DNA from: Trichomonas tenax
Taxonomy: Eukaryota; Parabasalia; Trichomonadida; Trichomonadidae
DNA: 64,000 nucleotides
Direction of reading: 5' to 3'
Assembly: GCA_023091735.1 (NCBI GenBank)
Contig: JALKBU010000136.1
Span: 1-64,000, forward strand
Part shown: positions 31,025-40,625 of the stretch, one piece after another
How the letters are laid out: every line of letters begins with the position of its first letter
Numbering within the stretch: position 1 is the stretch's first letter
Program-made: the position numbers and the translations under genes
Notes under the pieces: generated by a model
What the model saw: the letters and a program-made list of their open reading frames with translations, nothing else
Databases searched by the model: none
What the model was told of the DNA's origin: nothing

Positions 31025-31418
31025 TTAGATTATCACGTTTTTTGAGAATTCTGTCATATAAATCCGATTTTGTCATGTAAATTTTAAATCGTAAAACCAA
31101 ATGATTGTTGATATTCAAAAAGAAATATCATAGGGAATATATTGCTGTGGCTACATAATTCCATACCACAATGATTCACGCAATCTATTATTTATTTTCT
31201 AAAATCAAAACAAATATGTGTATTGGTGATTAATAAATGAAAAACTTTGATCACTGTGTCTTATATGGTAACTCATATAAAGCTCAATTCATAACTATTG
31301 AGATATTTATTTGAAATCAAAAAATATTCTATTCAAATTATTCATAATACAAGATTTATTATCTTTATCATACAAAATATATATATACAATGAGTTTTCC
31401 ATAGAATAATTGAATACA
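31025..31418. promoter_or_regulatory. Upstream region with paired TGTCATRTAAAT motifs
   Basis: TGTCATATAAAT at 31052-31063 and TGTCATGTAAAT at 31071-31082 are tandem and 19 bp apart, just upstream of the minus-strand bromodomain-like gene. The rest of the spacer to the 14-3-3 gene is AT-rich and featureless. Confidence 0.4.
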
Positions 31419-32132
31419 TCAATCTTCGAAATGAGTCCACTGGTTTATATTGTCTTTAAGAAGCTGCTGGAGTCTCATGCAGTCTTGGTAATCATCTGTC
31501 TTATCTGAACGAATCAATTTTGAATCTTCAAGAGTTTTTTGAGCTCTTTTGATTGCACCTTGTCTATCATGCTGCTGATCATACAAAAATATTGCGTAGT
31601 TAAGGCCTGTGGTGATAACAAGTGGATCATAAACTTGTAAGATTTGAGTTGCCATTGATTCTGCTTTTTGATATCTAAAATTAGCATCTCTTAGGTATGT
31701 CTTCCTCTCGGTTTCGCTTTTGATACATTCAAGTTTGTATCTAAGAAGGTCGCCGAACGTTAAATTTAACAAAGAAGTAATCTTCGCATCATGTGAGTTA
31801 TGTGGAAGTAAATGGTTGTCTAGTGTATTAATCGCGGTGTTACAAAGCTGAACAATTTGTTGAAGGATTAAAACATTTTGTTCAACGAGTTTTCCAACTT
31901 TATACTCTTTCTTAATGCTCTTTTTCTGTTCAATGATGGTTTTTAATGTTTTGTATGCTTGTCTTTTCCGGTTAATTTGTTCCTTTAAAGCAAATGTTAA
32001 TAATTTTGCAGTATCATATGTCAAAGCAGGCTGTAATGGAGCAATTTGAACTGCTAAATCAAAAATCTCCTTTTCACATTCAACTGATTGAAAGATTTTC
32101 AACAATGCCATTAAATTTTCAACTTCGCTCAT
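31419..32132 (-). CDS. Divergent 14-3-3 protein
   Basis: 237 residues from the ATG at 32130-32132 (a GTG four codons earlier is in frame but less likely). All nine helices seem present. Phosphopeptide pocket residues are retained: K50 and R57 in ALKEQINRKRQAYKTL, R131-Y132 in GDLLRYKLECIKSETERK, and N178 in TGLNYAIFLYDQ. The end (DDYQDCMRLQQLLKDNINQW T) is the classic last helix. The remainder is strongly divergent. 14-3-3 dimers bind phosphoserine/threonine partners in the cytosol. It shares a 67-bp divergent promoter region with the TRAPP-like gene; AAAAGTGA lies about 10 nt before the start. Confidence 0.85.
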   Translation of the reverse strand: MSEVENLMALLKIFQSVECEKEIFDLAVQIAPLQPALTYDTAKLLTFALKEQINRKRQAYKTLKTIIEQKKSIKKEYKVGKLVEQNVLILQQIVQLCNTAINTLDNHLLPHNSHDAKITSLLNLTFGDLLRYKLECIKSETERKTYLRDANFRYQKAESMATQILQVYDPLVITTGLNYAIFLYDQQHDRQGAIKRAQKTLEDSKLIRSDKTDDYQDCMRLQQLLKDNINQWTHFED

Positions 32133-32184
32133 TTTTAATATCACTTTTAATAACCTTTAATTCTCAAATCACCTATTTTATTTG

Positions 32185-32192
32185 TCACTTTT
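32185..32192 (+). promoter_or_regulatory. Inr-like TCACTTTT motif
   Basis: TCACTTTT, matching TCAYTW, 15 nt before an ATG at 32200. It lies in the short divergent region between the 14-3-3 and TRAPP-like genes. Confidence 0.5.
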
Positions 32193-32274
32193 CAATATTT
32201 ATGGATAATACATCGAATAATCATTTCTACTCGTACAGGAGGCAATCAAGAACCTTAGAAACGAGTACGATGGT

Positions 32275-32724
32275 ATGAACGACTGCAACATGCATGTGGA
32301 ATCGGATATTTTCAATCTTGGAAGAAAGCCTGGATTTTCAATTGCAGCATTTATGTGCATAGATGATATCAACGTTCAAACTGAAACCGATGCTGCAAGA
32401 TTCATCGCTATTACACTATCTCTCAAATTGTTCGGAGTAAAAGCTCGCGCGCAAATCAAAGACAGCGTTATTACGCTAATTTTCAAGACTCTGCCCCAAA
32501 TTTTACTGTCTTTAACATCTGTTGACGGTGTTTATTCGCCTGAGCAAATGTTTTTGTTCAGATGTTACGCAAATTTCATAGCAGGAGTATTTTCTGGCGC
32601 ACTAAATCACTTCGGATATAGAGTTTCAACAAGTATCGATCCTCTTTGCAATCAAGATTTGAAAATGATATTTACACTTGAAAAACTTGAAGGAGCATGG
32701 GAGTTCTATTCCGGCCAGCACTGA
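32275..32724 (+). CDS. TRAPP-like (Bet3-fold) subunit, N-terminus uncertain
   Basis: 149 residues from ATG 32275. The C-terminal half carries FRCYANFIAGVFSGALNHFG, matching the Bet3/Trs31-type pattern (x-F-x-AG-I-x-x-G/V-A-L-x-x-x-G) that follows NCxSF-type residues, then a final beta strand and acidic helix. TRAPP complexes tether ER/Golgi vesicles and activate Rab GTPases. The expected first helix lies upstream: QEAIKNLRNEYDG is in frame from about 32234, but a TAA stops it and the ATG at 32200 (behind the Inr) is in a different frame. See findings. Ends in TGA. Confidence 0.5.
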   Translation: MNDCNMHVESDIFNLGRKPGFSIAAFMCIDDINVQTETDAARFIAITLSLKLFGVKARAQIKDSVITLIFKTLPQILLSLTSVDGVYSPEQMFLFRCYANFIAGVFSGALNHFGYRVSTSIDPLCNQDLKMIFTLEKLEGAWEFYSGQH

Positions 32725-32783
32725 TCTGCACGTTTATGTTTTGTTTTCTTATTTAAAGTTATTATTTAAAATATTTACAATTA

Positions 32784-33734
32784 TTAACACAAATAATGAT
32801 TCTTATATAACAAATCTTCAACCTTCATACCATGGAAAGCGCCTGTTGGGATCAGCCACATGTAAAACTTCGATCTTGGTCCAAAAACTTCTTCCCAATT
32901 TGCAATGATACCTTTCTTTCGATAATTAAGTGGTTCAAAGTACCTAACTTGTTCGTATTGTGTTTCATTCTTAGTGAAGTTGACAACGCATGTGAAGATG
33001 AAAATAATTTGCATAATAATGAAAACAGCGCCATAGGCCAAGAAAACTATAACAATAAAGATGTGATAGTAATTGTAGTAATCTTCGAACAAGTAATTGA
33101 AGAGTGCTTTTGTTTCATAAACAGCTAAATTGCCAATATATATAACACCCCAGAAATTGAACAAAAAGAACAATTTGTGGTTCTTTCTTCCGATGAAAGT
33201 TGTTGTCCATGCGCAAAAGTGATCAGGACGAATAACATACCTTCCGACTGATTTGAAATAATGGCATCTATCCATTTCTCCGGCCTTCATTGCATAGTAT
33301 CTCTGTTTCTCGTTGGCGGAGGCACCTTTTAGAATATTGTTTTTGTTATTTGACTTAACAGAACTTTTGAATGGATAATAATAAGGAAGATAACCAGGTC
33401 CCTGATAGATGCAGTTAAGATACGACATGATGTATAGCAACATTATTACTGTGATTTTGGCAATAGGATAAAATCCATGCTCTAAAAGAGGAATTGTATA
33501 GAAAATGTAGTCAATGTAAGGACAAATAATAATTGAAAGTATACCAATAACCATTGTGTATCTAATCTGCCAATCATTCCATAATTTCGTTTTAGATTCG
33601 GGAATATAATTATAATTCATGAAAAGAATTTTGAAAATTGTCTTATATTTTGTTAATTTAGCTTGCATACCGTACAGCGTTGGTGCATCTGAAAGAGGAA
33701 CGTCATCAGACTCAAGATCAACACCTCTAATCAT
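32784..33734 (-). CDS. Second DHHC-family-like membrane protein, degenerate Cys-rich domain
   Basis: 316 residues. Four hydrophobic segments lie at about 58-80, 91-109, 188-207 and 218-243. Layout matches palmitoyltransferases: GPGYLP at 112-117, MDRCHYFKSVGRYVIRPDHF at 154-173 with C174 following (DHFC, 171-174), then IGRKNHKLFF. Of the CRD zinc ligands only C157/H158 and the DHxC residues are evident; the remaining positions are F, G and Y. There is a TQYEQVRYF stretch after TM4 in place of TTxE. It closely parallels the large homologue at 14651-16537. Enzymatic status is unknown. Confidence 0.7.
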   Translation of the reverse strand: MIRGVDLESDDVPLSDAPTLYGMQAKLTKYKTIFKILFMNYNYIPESKTKLWNDWQIRYTMVIGILSIIICPYIDYIFYTIPLLEHGFYPIAKITVIMLLYIMSYLNCIYQGPGYLPYYYPFKSSVKSNNKNNILKGASANEKQRYYAMKAGEMDRCHYFKSVGRYVIRPDHFCAWTTTFIGRKNHKLFFLFNFWGVIYIGNLAVYETKALFNYLFEDYYNYYHIFIVIVFLAYGAVFIIMQIIFIFTCVVNFTKNETQYEQVRYFEPLNYRKKGIIANWEEVFGPRSKFYMWLIPTGAFHGMKVEDLLYKNHYLC

Positions 33735-33918
33735 TATTTTAATATTTTTGATTTACGGGCGTACAAGCATTTTTAAATTTAAAATTTTCATAATTTTGTG
33801 ATTACATGGTAACCATAAATCACTAAAAAATTTTCAAATATGACTTGTAAAGTATAAAATGTAAAGATTTTTGACTGCTTACGTGGCATTTTAATGGAAA
33901 TCTGACCAAAATTCTGAA

Positions 33919-35178
33919 ATGCTGGATATTGGTCCTGTTGATAATTTTGTGACCAACCTCACTAAGGATTGGAACGCTCTCATATCATCTGTAGAGAGGG
34001 ATTTCCAAAACTTCCTCAATGTGTTTAAAACAGTTATAGAAGCAGTTCCATTATTAAACATTAAGCAGTACGATTATCCATTCCAGATATCGAATATATT
34101 CGAGCAGTACTGTACGTTCAATCACGCTATTGTCTGTCCTGGCGTTCCAGGAACACAACAAAAAACGTATCAGTACCTTAGTCAAGTGTTTTTCGAGATT
34201 TCAGCGTATTATACGAATATGAGCGACTCAGTGAAGATATTGGAGAACTTACGAATAGTCGAAACACTTGGTTTTGATTTGGACGAAATACAAAAAAGCA
34301 TTTGTAATGTGCAAGCAATGTTGCTACTGTATAATGATGAGAAAGAAAGGACAATAAACAACTTTAAACAGCTCAACTCACTTAAAGAATTAATCGATAA
34401 CTTAAATCTCAAGAAAGACAAAAAGAGACTCAAAGTCGAATTAACGCATTACGTTGAACTCTCATCAGAGTTACGAAAGAGCGTACTTTGGCTTTCGTAT
34501 TATGCAGAAAAATTACTTTCACAGATCAAATCGAGTGCTAACATAATTCGTGACAGAAGGAACGAGTTATGTACTTACTTGTTCCAGTTCTTATACAGGC
34601 ACGTCGAAATATTGCGTGGTTTATCAATTGGAATCAAACAAGCGTTTACTTATATCGGAAAGCCGCGTTCAGACTTAAGCTTTGATCTCAGAGAGTGGAT
34701 TTTACACAAAAAAATCGTACGAACAAAGCTTCCAATGGAATTACCTCTTGATTTCGAATTTACTTTCCAAGATATTACGTTCATCAAAAGTATTCCATCG
34801 AAACAATATATTGATAACGATGCACCTCTATACCTTGGTGTGATTAAACACGATTTCAATGGTGAAGATATTAACGAACTTACTGTAAAGGCAAAGCAGG
34901 ACATTTTCATTTACGAAACACCTGTTGACCAATGGATACTTGTGTCTGATACACCAAATGGACCTACAGGTTATATTCCATTGAGTTGCGTCGAAATAAA
35001 GCCGAATAAGTTCGCAGTTTCTACTGTTCTGAGATTGGGAACCGATGGATACCTTTCGCTAACTCCTGCACAAGTTATTGTTATTCTTTCAAAGAATGTT
35101 GATGATGAAATTTTATTCTGCCGCGATATGGCCGGTAACACTGGTAGCGTTATTAGGAGCGAGGTAATCGTTGAGTAG
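33919..35178 (+). CDS. Helical (BAR-like) protein with C-terminal SH3 domains
   Basis: 419 residues. Residues 1-300 are helical and resemble an AH/BAR-type membrane-curvature domain (long amphipathic helices, for example VLWLSYYAEKLLSQIKSSAN). Residues 304-360 form an SH3 domain: LGVIKHDFNGEDINELTVKA, the W at DQWILV, and GYIPLSCVEI (ALYDY-type ligand face reduced to HDF). A second SH3-like strand pattern follows at about 365-419. An endocytic/actin adaptor is a reasonable inference. The BAR assignment is tentative, the first SH3 stronger. Confidence 0.6.
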   Translation: MLDIGPVDNFVTNLTKDWNALISSVERDFQNFLNVFKTVIEAVPLLNIKQYDYPFQISNIFEQYCTFNHAIVCPGVPGTQQKTYQYLSQVFFEISAYYTNMSDSVKILENLRIVETLGFDLDEIQKSICNVQAMLLLYNDEKERTINNFKQLNSLKELIDNLNLKKDKKRLKVELTHYVELSSELRKSVLWLSYYAEKLLSQIKSSANIIRDRRNELCTYLFQFLYRHVEILRGLSIGIKQAFTYIGKPRSDLSFDLREWILHKKIVRTKLPMELPLDFEFTFQDITFIKSIPSKQYIDNDAPLYLGVIKHDFNGEDINELTVKAKQDIFIYETPVDQWILVSDTPNGPTGYIPLSCVEIKPNKFAVSTVLRLGTDGYLSLTPAQVIVILSKNVDDEILFCRDMAGNTGSVIRSEVIVE

Positions 35179-35648
35179 AGATTTAAATATATGTTAGTGT
35201 TTGTTATTTAATTGATATAAACATGAATTTATCAACTCTATCTCCAATAAATGCACCATATTTGCATATGTAAGCTAATCTGTTCAGATATCAGAGAGAA
35301 CAAAAAAGAGCTAAAATTATTGAGGAGGTATTAAAACAGGGGGAGTCACTTTAATCATTCCTTAAATTTTTTTGATGATTTTTCCTTCTACTATAGAAGC
35401 GGACAGTTTTGGCTGTATTTAAACACTGACCAGAGCGTTTTATCATTTTCAAAGGAGCAGTACTACTAACAACAATCCAGAAATAAAGTAGTTATTGAGT
35501 GATTTAGTCTCGGTTATTTATTCATCAAAATGAGAATCTCATAATAAAACTAACATTGTTTAAATATTCGCATTTATAAATAATTTCACTTAAATTGACT
35601 ATGCTATTTGTTTGACATTAAGAAAAAGTCGGTTGAATTTTTTTCCCC
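35179..35648. other. Intergenic spacer before mobile-element zone
   Basis: AT-rich DNA between the SH3 gene and the first inverted repeat. No ORF or motif recognised. Confidence 0.5.
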
Positions 35649-36300
35649 GTTGACTTTTTTGAGTTTTGCGAATTTTAACGAGTAAACCCCCAATCAAGCC
35701 AAACTGAGAAGAAATTTACGTGCTTTTCAGGGGTGCTGAGTATGTGAATAGCATTTGCTTGTCTATTTAACTTAAGGATCTCAATGCCTCCATGAGATTT
35801 CAGCGAATTTTGACATGTAAAATAACGAAAGTCACCATTTTTGACACTTATTATCTGATATTTGTCATGTAAAGTCGAAAATGTGATATGTAATGTTACC
35901 AATGAGCAAATTTTATGTGAACTTGAGGTAGAATAACTTTAGGTATGCTCGATGTATGGGCAAAGGAATGCCGTTTGACTCCTGCGCGTAGCGTATTTTT
36001 TCTTTTCTATTTTTTTGATTTTTCTACCGGAACTCTAGCAAAAATAAGAGAGCGAACGCTATAATAGTGAGATGGATTTATTATAATCATCAAAGAGATT
36101 CATAACAGAAGCCCATTAATGATTTGTAATGGATTTCTGTTTGTAATCATATGATATTATGATTAAGTAATACCTTGCTAAGATCATGAAACAGATTGCA
36201 CCACTAGAATCAACACCACTATAAAGCACGTAAATGTTTCATCAGATTCGTCCAAAAAGGGGGTTACTCGTTAAAAATCGTAAAACTCAAAAATGTCAAC
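35649..36300. mobile_element. Candidate non-autonomous element with inverted ends
   Basis: 35649-35691 (contains TTGAGTTTTGCG and TTTTAACGAGTAAACCCC) is repeated inverted at 36259-36300 (GGGGGTTACTCGTTAAAAAT...). Pairing continues imperfectly inward: TTTACGTGCTTTTCAGGGGTG near 35717 matches the complement near 36205-36230. Terminal inverted repeats of about 100 bp and no coding capacity point to a MITE-like element. It contains TTGACATGTAAAA and TTGTCATGTAAAG. No clean target-site duplication was identified. Confidence 0.55.
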
Positions 36301-36370
36301 AAGAAAAAAAGTGGAGCCGAAAAAGTCAGTTTTCTATCAAATCTTATTTATATGAGGAAAAACTAATATT

Positions 36371-36997
36371 GTCACGTACCGTAAGTTGTCACTAAAAAGT
36401 GATATAAAAGGTGATATTATCTGACATGTAAAGTTGTCGGGATTTCCAGCTTTATTTGTCAAAATATTAATATTTTTGACATGTAAAATCCTATAATCAT
36501 TCAAATTATGTATTAGTTTTTATTTCAAAATCGCGTCTTACGGGAAGAACTGGGGACTACATTTACACAGGTACCACGCATGTTAGTAACTAAACTCACA
36601 GATCTTCCTTTCATACGCCATCATTAAGAAATCAAAAATTTCCACTTCAGAATGCCTCTGAAAAGCAAAATTAAATGCTTGATTGGGACTTGTAGCCAGG
36701 GTGCTAGCAATCCAATTCACAGTTCTTCCTTTCAGAAGCATTCTGTAAAGTAAATCGCTGATTATTTCGAAAATCGAGTCTGAAAGGAAGAACTGTGGAC
36801 TGGATTGCTAGCATTTTGGCTACCAGTCACAATCAAGCACTTAATTTTTCTTTTCAAAGTAAATTTAAACAAATATAGGATATCATTCTTCCAATAATCA
36901 TTTATAATCACATGCCACGTAAATATTTATTTATCAAATATTCGTGTTTACATGTCAGATAATATCACTTTTTCGTGACAATTTTCGGTACTCAATA
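36371..36997. mobile_element. Foldback element with 16-bp flanking direct repeats
   Basis: The element begins GTCACGTACCGTAAGTTGTC and ends with the complement TATTGAGTACCGAAAATTGT; both arms continue into AAAAAGTGATATT..., ATTATCTGACATGTAAA. Inside, 75-bp arms at 36661-36735 and 36780-36854 pair at about 88 percent with a 44-nt loop. Identical direct repeats AGGAAAAACTAATATT flank it at 36355-36370 and 36998-37013, looking like a target-site duplication. No ORF. It can fold into a nested hairpin. Confidence 0.7.
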
Positions 36998-37013
36998 AGG
37001 AAAAACTAATATT

Positions 37014-37829
37014 ATATATTGTTGTTTTAAACATGTTGATTTGATTAGTTTTGTTTTTCAAGAAGTCGATTAATTCAATTTTACAAAGTCCGTGATATTC
37101 TTAACCTTATTTTAAAAAATCATCCTCGAGGATATAAAATATGCTTTCCTTACTCATGTGCTTGCACAAATTGAAAAATTTTAATATGGAATACTGCACA
37201 ACTATATGAAAATTGAACAAGATAAACAACGAATTATATACAAGAATTATATTTCAAGATATCTTAAAATTACACACATTTTTGAAATAAGCAAAATTAA
37301 CTTGATAAATATGATTAAATATTTATTAGCTATATATTTCAATATTTAATTTTCAAGTCATAGTTGTAAAAAAATTGTCAGTTGTTATTTTTCTTATATT
37401 ATAACAACATAATATATTCCTGATGAGCAACTATTCCTATAATTATGAGGGCTTGGCTAACATAACTTTTTGAAATATAAATCAAATATTTTTAAAATCC
37501 ATTGATATAGACTTGTTCATTGATGTATATGAAGCTTTATACATGCTTAAATACATGCAATTGCTCAATAACGCGTTATTATTATGTGTTATAGCAGATC
37601 TTGTTAATATTTATTTAAAAAAGCATTTTTAACTATTTATTCTAGCTACATAAGTATATTAAATCAATAGCATTTCTAATATGCTCCACATATCATCCCA
37701 AAACGACTGTTTAGACTTTTGACACTTGACAAAAAAGTGAGTTTTTTGTCAAACTAGAATGAATGTCTGAGATACCTTGTAAAGCCCCTTCTGGTCCTGA
37801 AAAAGGCTATCAGACCATGTAAATACAAG
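37014..37829. other. Gene-free region 5' of the transposase relic
   Basis: AT-rich. Near 37720-37745 is a small palindrome around GACAAAAAAGTGAGTTTTTTG. It may include the worn 5' end of the transposon; no terminal repeat was recognised. Confidence 0.45.
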
Positions 37830-40352
37830 TCAAAACTGAAGCCCTCCCTGATTTTCGGCTCGCTATCGATTTAATTAATATCAAATTGCCAGAATCTGTC
37901 TTAACATTATGCGAAAGTGAATTGGATTTGCCTAAAGAAAGAAAAGCAGCCTTAGGAAAAAGCGCAAACAATTTAAACTTGCTAGAATTGCAAAAACATT
38001 ACAAAGGATCAAAAACAAAGAAATAAATACGGAGCTTGCTGCACAAGTATCTTCGAACTCAGATTTAATTAATAAACTATTAGCACAAATGCCACAACGT
38101 GTATCTTAGATTACAAAAAAAAATTCTCTTCGAAATTCTTAATAACCTACTATCATATTCAGATAATCACGGTTTTGGATATACTAATATCTCAATTGAT
38201 TCATCCTTTTTACTTTTTATACAGTCTCCAACTTGTTTAGTGAATTTTCGTCATTTCCTTGATGCTTTACCATCTGTGAGAACCATTTACCGCAGATTCA
38301 TGCCTCTTATTAAAGATTTAAAGCGCTTCCTCTTAAATTCATCTATGTTTTCCGAGATGCTCAAGTTAATACTCTATCCTCATTGTAAAAAACAAAAATA
38401 TGCAATAGCTATTGATGCTATGCAAGCTAAGCAATGGGAAAAGAATGATCTAAATGTTCAAAAGAATGAATACGGGGAACCTATAAACTATGTGTTAGGG
38501 TTTTTAGGAATGTGTTTAGATAGAGAAACACCGAATATGATGTTCCATATTATGGGTGATAGCAGTGGCCAGGCAGGAGGTTCCTTAGATATTATCTATA
38601 ATGCATTTATATCTATAAAAAGAAAAGTATCAGTTCAATGTGCAGTTACCGACGGCGATCCTTCTTACAATAGTCTGCAAGACGATTTTAATGTGTTTTG
38701 GAGCGGAGGAAATAACCTAGAGCGATGTAATTTCCTTGCACGTATTTATTTTAAGAAAGGCATAATAATTTTCATCGTTGATATAGTACATTTATCAAAA
38801 AATCAAAGATCAAGATTGATTGATTCTTGCATTGCAGTATCAAAGGATTTTTCAGTAATTATTGATATAGAATGATTTTTGGAAATCGATAGTCTTAAAT
38901 TTGCTCTCATCAATAAGCATTCTGTTGATAAAATGAAAGATTCATTTCCTATCAAAATTTTCTCAGTTAAAACGGTTGATTATTTACTTGAAAAAGACTA
39001 TTTCCCAGAAGCTTTGTTTTCTAACCCGTTAAGTTTCTGGTACGAAAGCATCAGAAATGATAAGATTGACAAAAAACACGACTGTTTTTGTTAAGAGTTG
39101 CATTTATTATTATTCGCACTGTACTTGAATATTTGGAAGCTGGCACACCGCATCATTTTCATGTTCCAGATGGTAAACGAGGATACTTGTTTGGAAGATA
39201 TACAACTTTAAAACAAATGGAAAGCACAATTTTAGTTTTCATTATTGAATTGGAAGATAGAGATATTTTAAACATGTCCAGATTATCAACAATGACAATT
39301 GAGCATCTTTGTGGCTTAGTTCGAAACAAAACACCATATAAATATGATTTTAATACAATTCTCACAATCTTTGCAGAAGCATGCATTCAATACTTGATTT
39401 ACACAACATATCATATTAAAAAGCAATCATATCACGACGAGCAACTCGGAGAAACATTTGATGCAAATATAATGCAACTGAATATCCCATGTGAAGCAGA
39501 TCCAGAACAATTTGCTGCATCTATATTAAACACTTGTGGATGGGACATGCCAAATCCTTGTGATATTAGGATAGTCAAAGAATTTGTTCATGATCTCTCT
39601 CAATTTCACAAGCAAATTCGTTTGCAAAGGCCAGAATCCGGATCTCTTATTACAAACAGACAGTTCTTTCTATCTTCATGTAGTGATCATTTCAAAGAAA
39701 AAGACGATCTTTTAAATTTTATTCCAGAACCAATAGGCTCCAACAGATTTCAAGATAAACCAGAATCTGCACAAGAAATTCATATTCGTCATGAGATGCA
39801 TTTATTACCAATTTACGAAAAGCTGCTTGAGATCCTTTTTAAAAATGATAAAGGAATAACACGTCAAAATTTGTGCAAATCATACAAATGCTCCAAGCCC
39901 TTGACAATTTGAAGCATTGATCAAATTAATGATTGATAATAGAAAAGCATATTATCAAAACAAGACAATCTCCGATCACATCGAACCAGATTTTACGCCT
40001 GATGAATTTATTTATCCAATGACAAAATATGAAATGGATATTATTGAAGAACAATGGAAAAAAATTACACAAAGAAACATTGAAAAGGATAAATGAATTG
40101 CGAAATAACCGCAAAAAGGCATTGAAAACATTAGATAAGAATCTTCAATCATCTCCTGTAGCAGAAAAGCCTTTGCTTCGGTATCAAGCTACACTTCATC
40201 AAAGCTTTTATAACCAGGACGAGCAGAAGCTATTAAAAGATTGTCTCCCAAAGAGCATAAAGAATATCTATGACCCGGAAGATAAAAGTGTAGCTTGTTC
40301 CTTTGAATACAAGCGTAAATTAGGCAACACTGTGTTCTTGCCTCAAAATTAA
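37830..40352 (+). pseudogene. Broken DDE transposase, P-element-like
   Basis: A long, mutated ORF on the plus strand. Readable frames: about 37870-38025; 38099-38875; 38879-39094; 39100-39912; about 40085-40352. Breaks include a TGA at 38873-38875 in frame, a frameshift in a T-run near 39085, a further shift near 39905 and others. It reads AIDAMQAKQWEKNDLNVQ, TDGDPSYNSLQDDFNVFW, DIVHLSKNQRSRLI and STMTIEHLCGLVR, consistent with RNase-H fold catalytic Asp/Asp/Glu positions and the [DHxLK-x2-R] hallmark of P-element-type (THAP9-like) transposases. Terminal inverted repeats not identified. Superfamily is tentative; a transposase relic is secure. Confidence 0.7.
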
Positions 40353-40625
40353 TGCGGCATAGGGTTTTACCGTTAAAATTGCCAAATTGATTAAAATGGC
40401 TGAAGAAAAATTTAGAAAAGATTAAAGGGTTCTCCCCATTTTAATACGTCCTCAAATTATTTCGAAATAATGATGAAAATGAGAAAACCATGTTCATAAT
40501 AGAGAGATAATGTAAAATAAATATTGTTTATTTCGTTAAATTTTCGAAAATAATATTTAATATTCGAAAAGCTGTTATTTTCCAGTTGAAAAATATTTTT
40601 TTTAGAGTTTTTCGAAAAACAAAAA

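Noticed and set aside
24363..38875. In-frame TGA codons in three broken genes (24363, 28581/28797 and 38873) as possible recoding or a variant genetic code
   Set aside because: Intact genes here, such as the ankyrin gene ending at 13095 and the TRAPP-like gene ending at 32724, use TGA as their stop, and the three genes also have TAG/TAA stops or frameshifts. They are pseudogenes.
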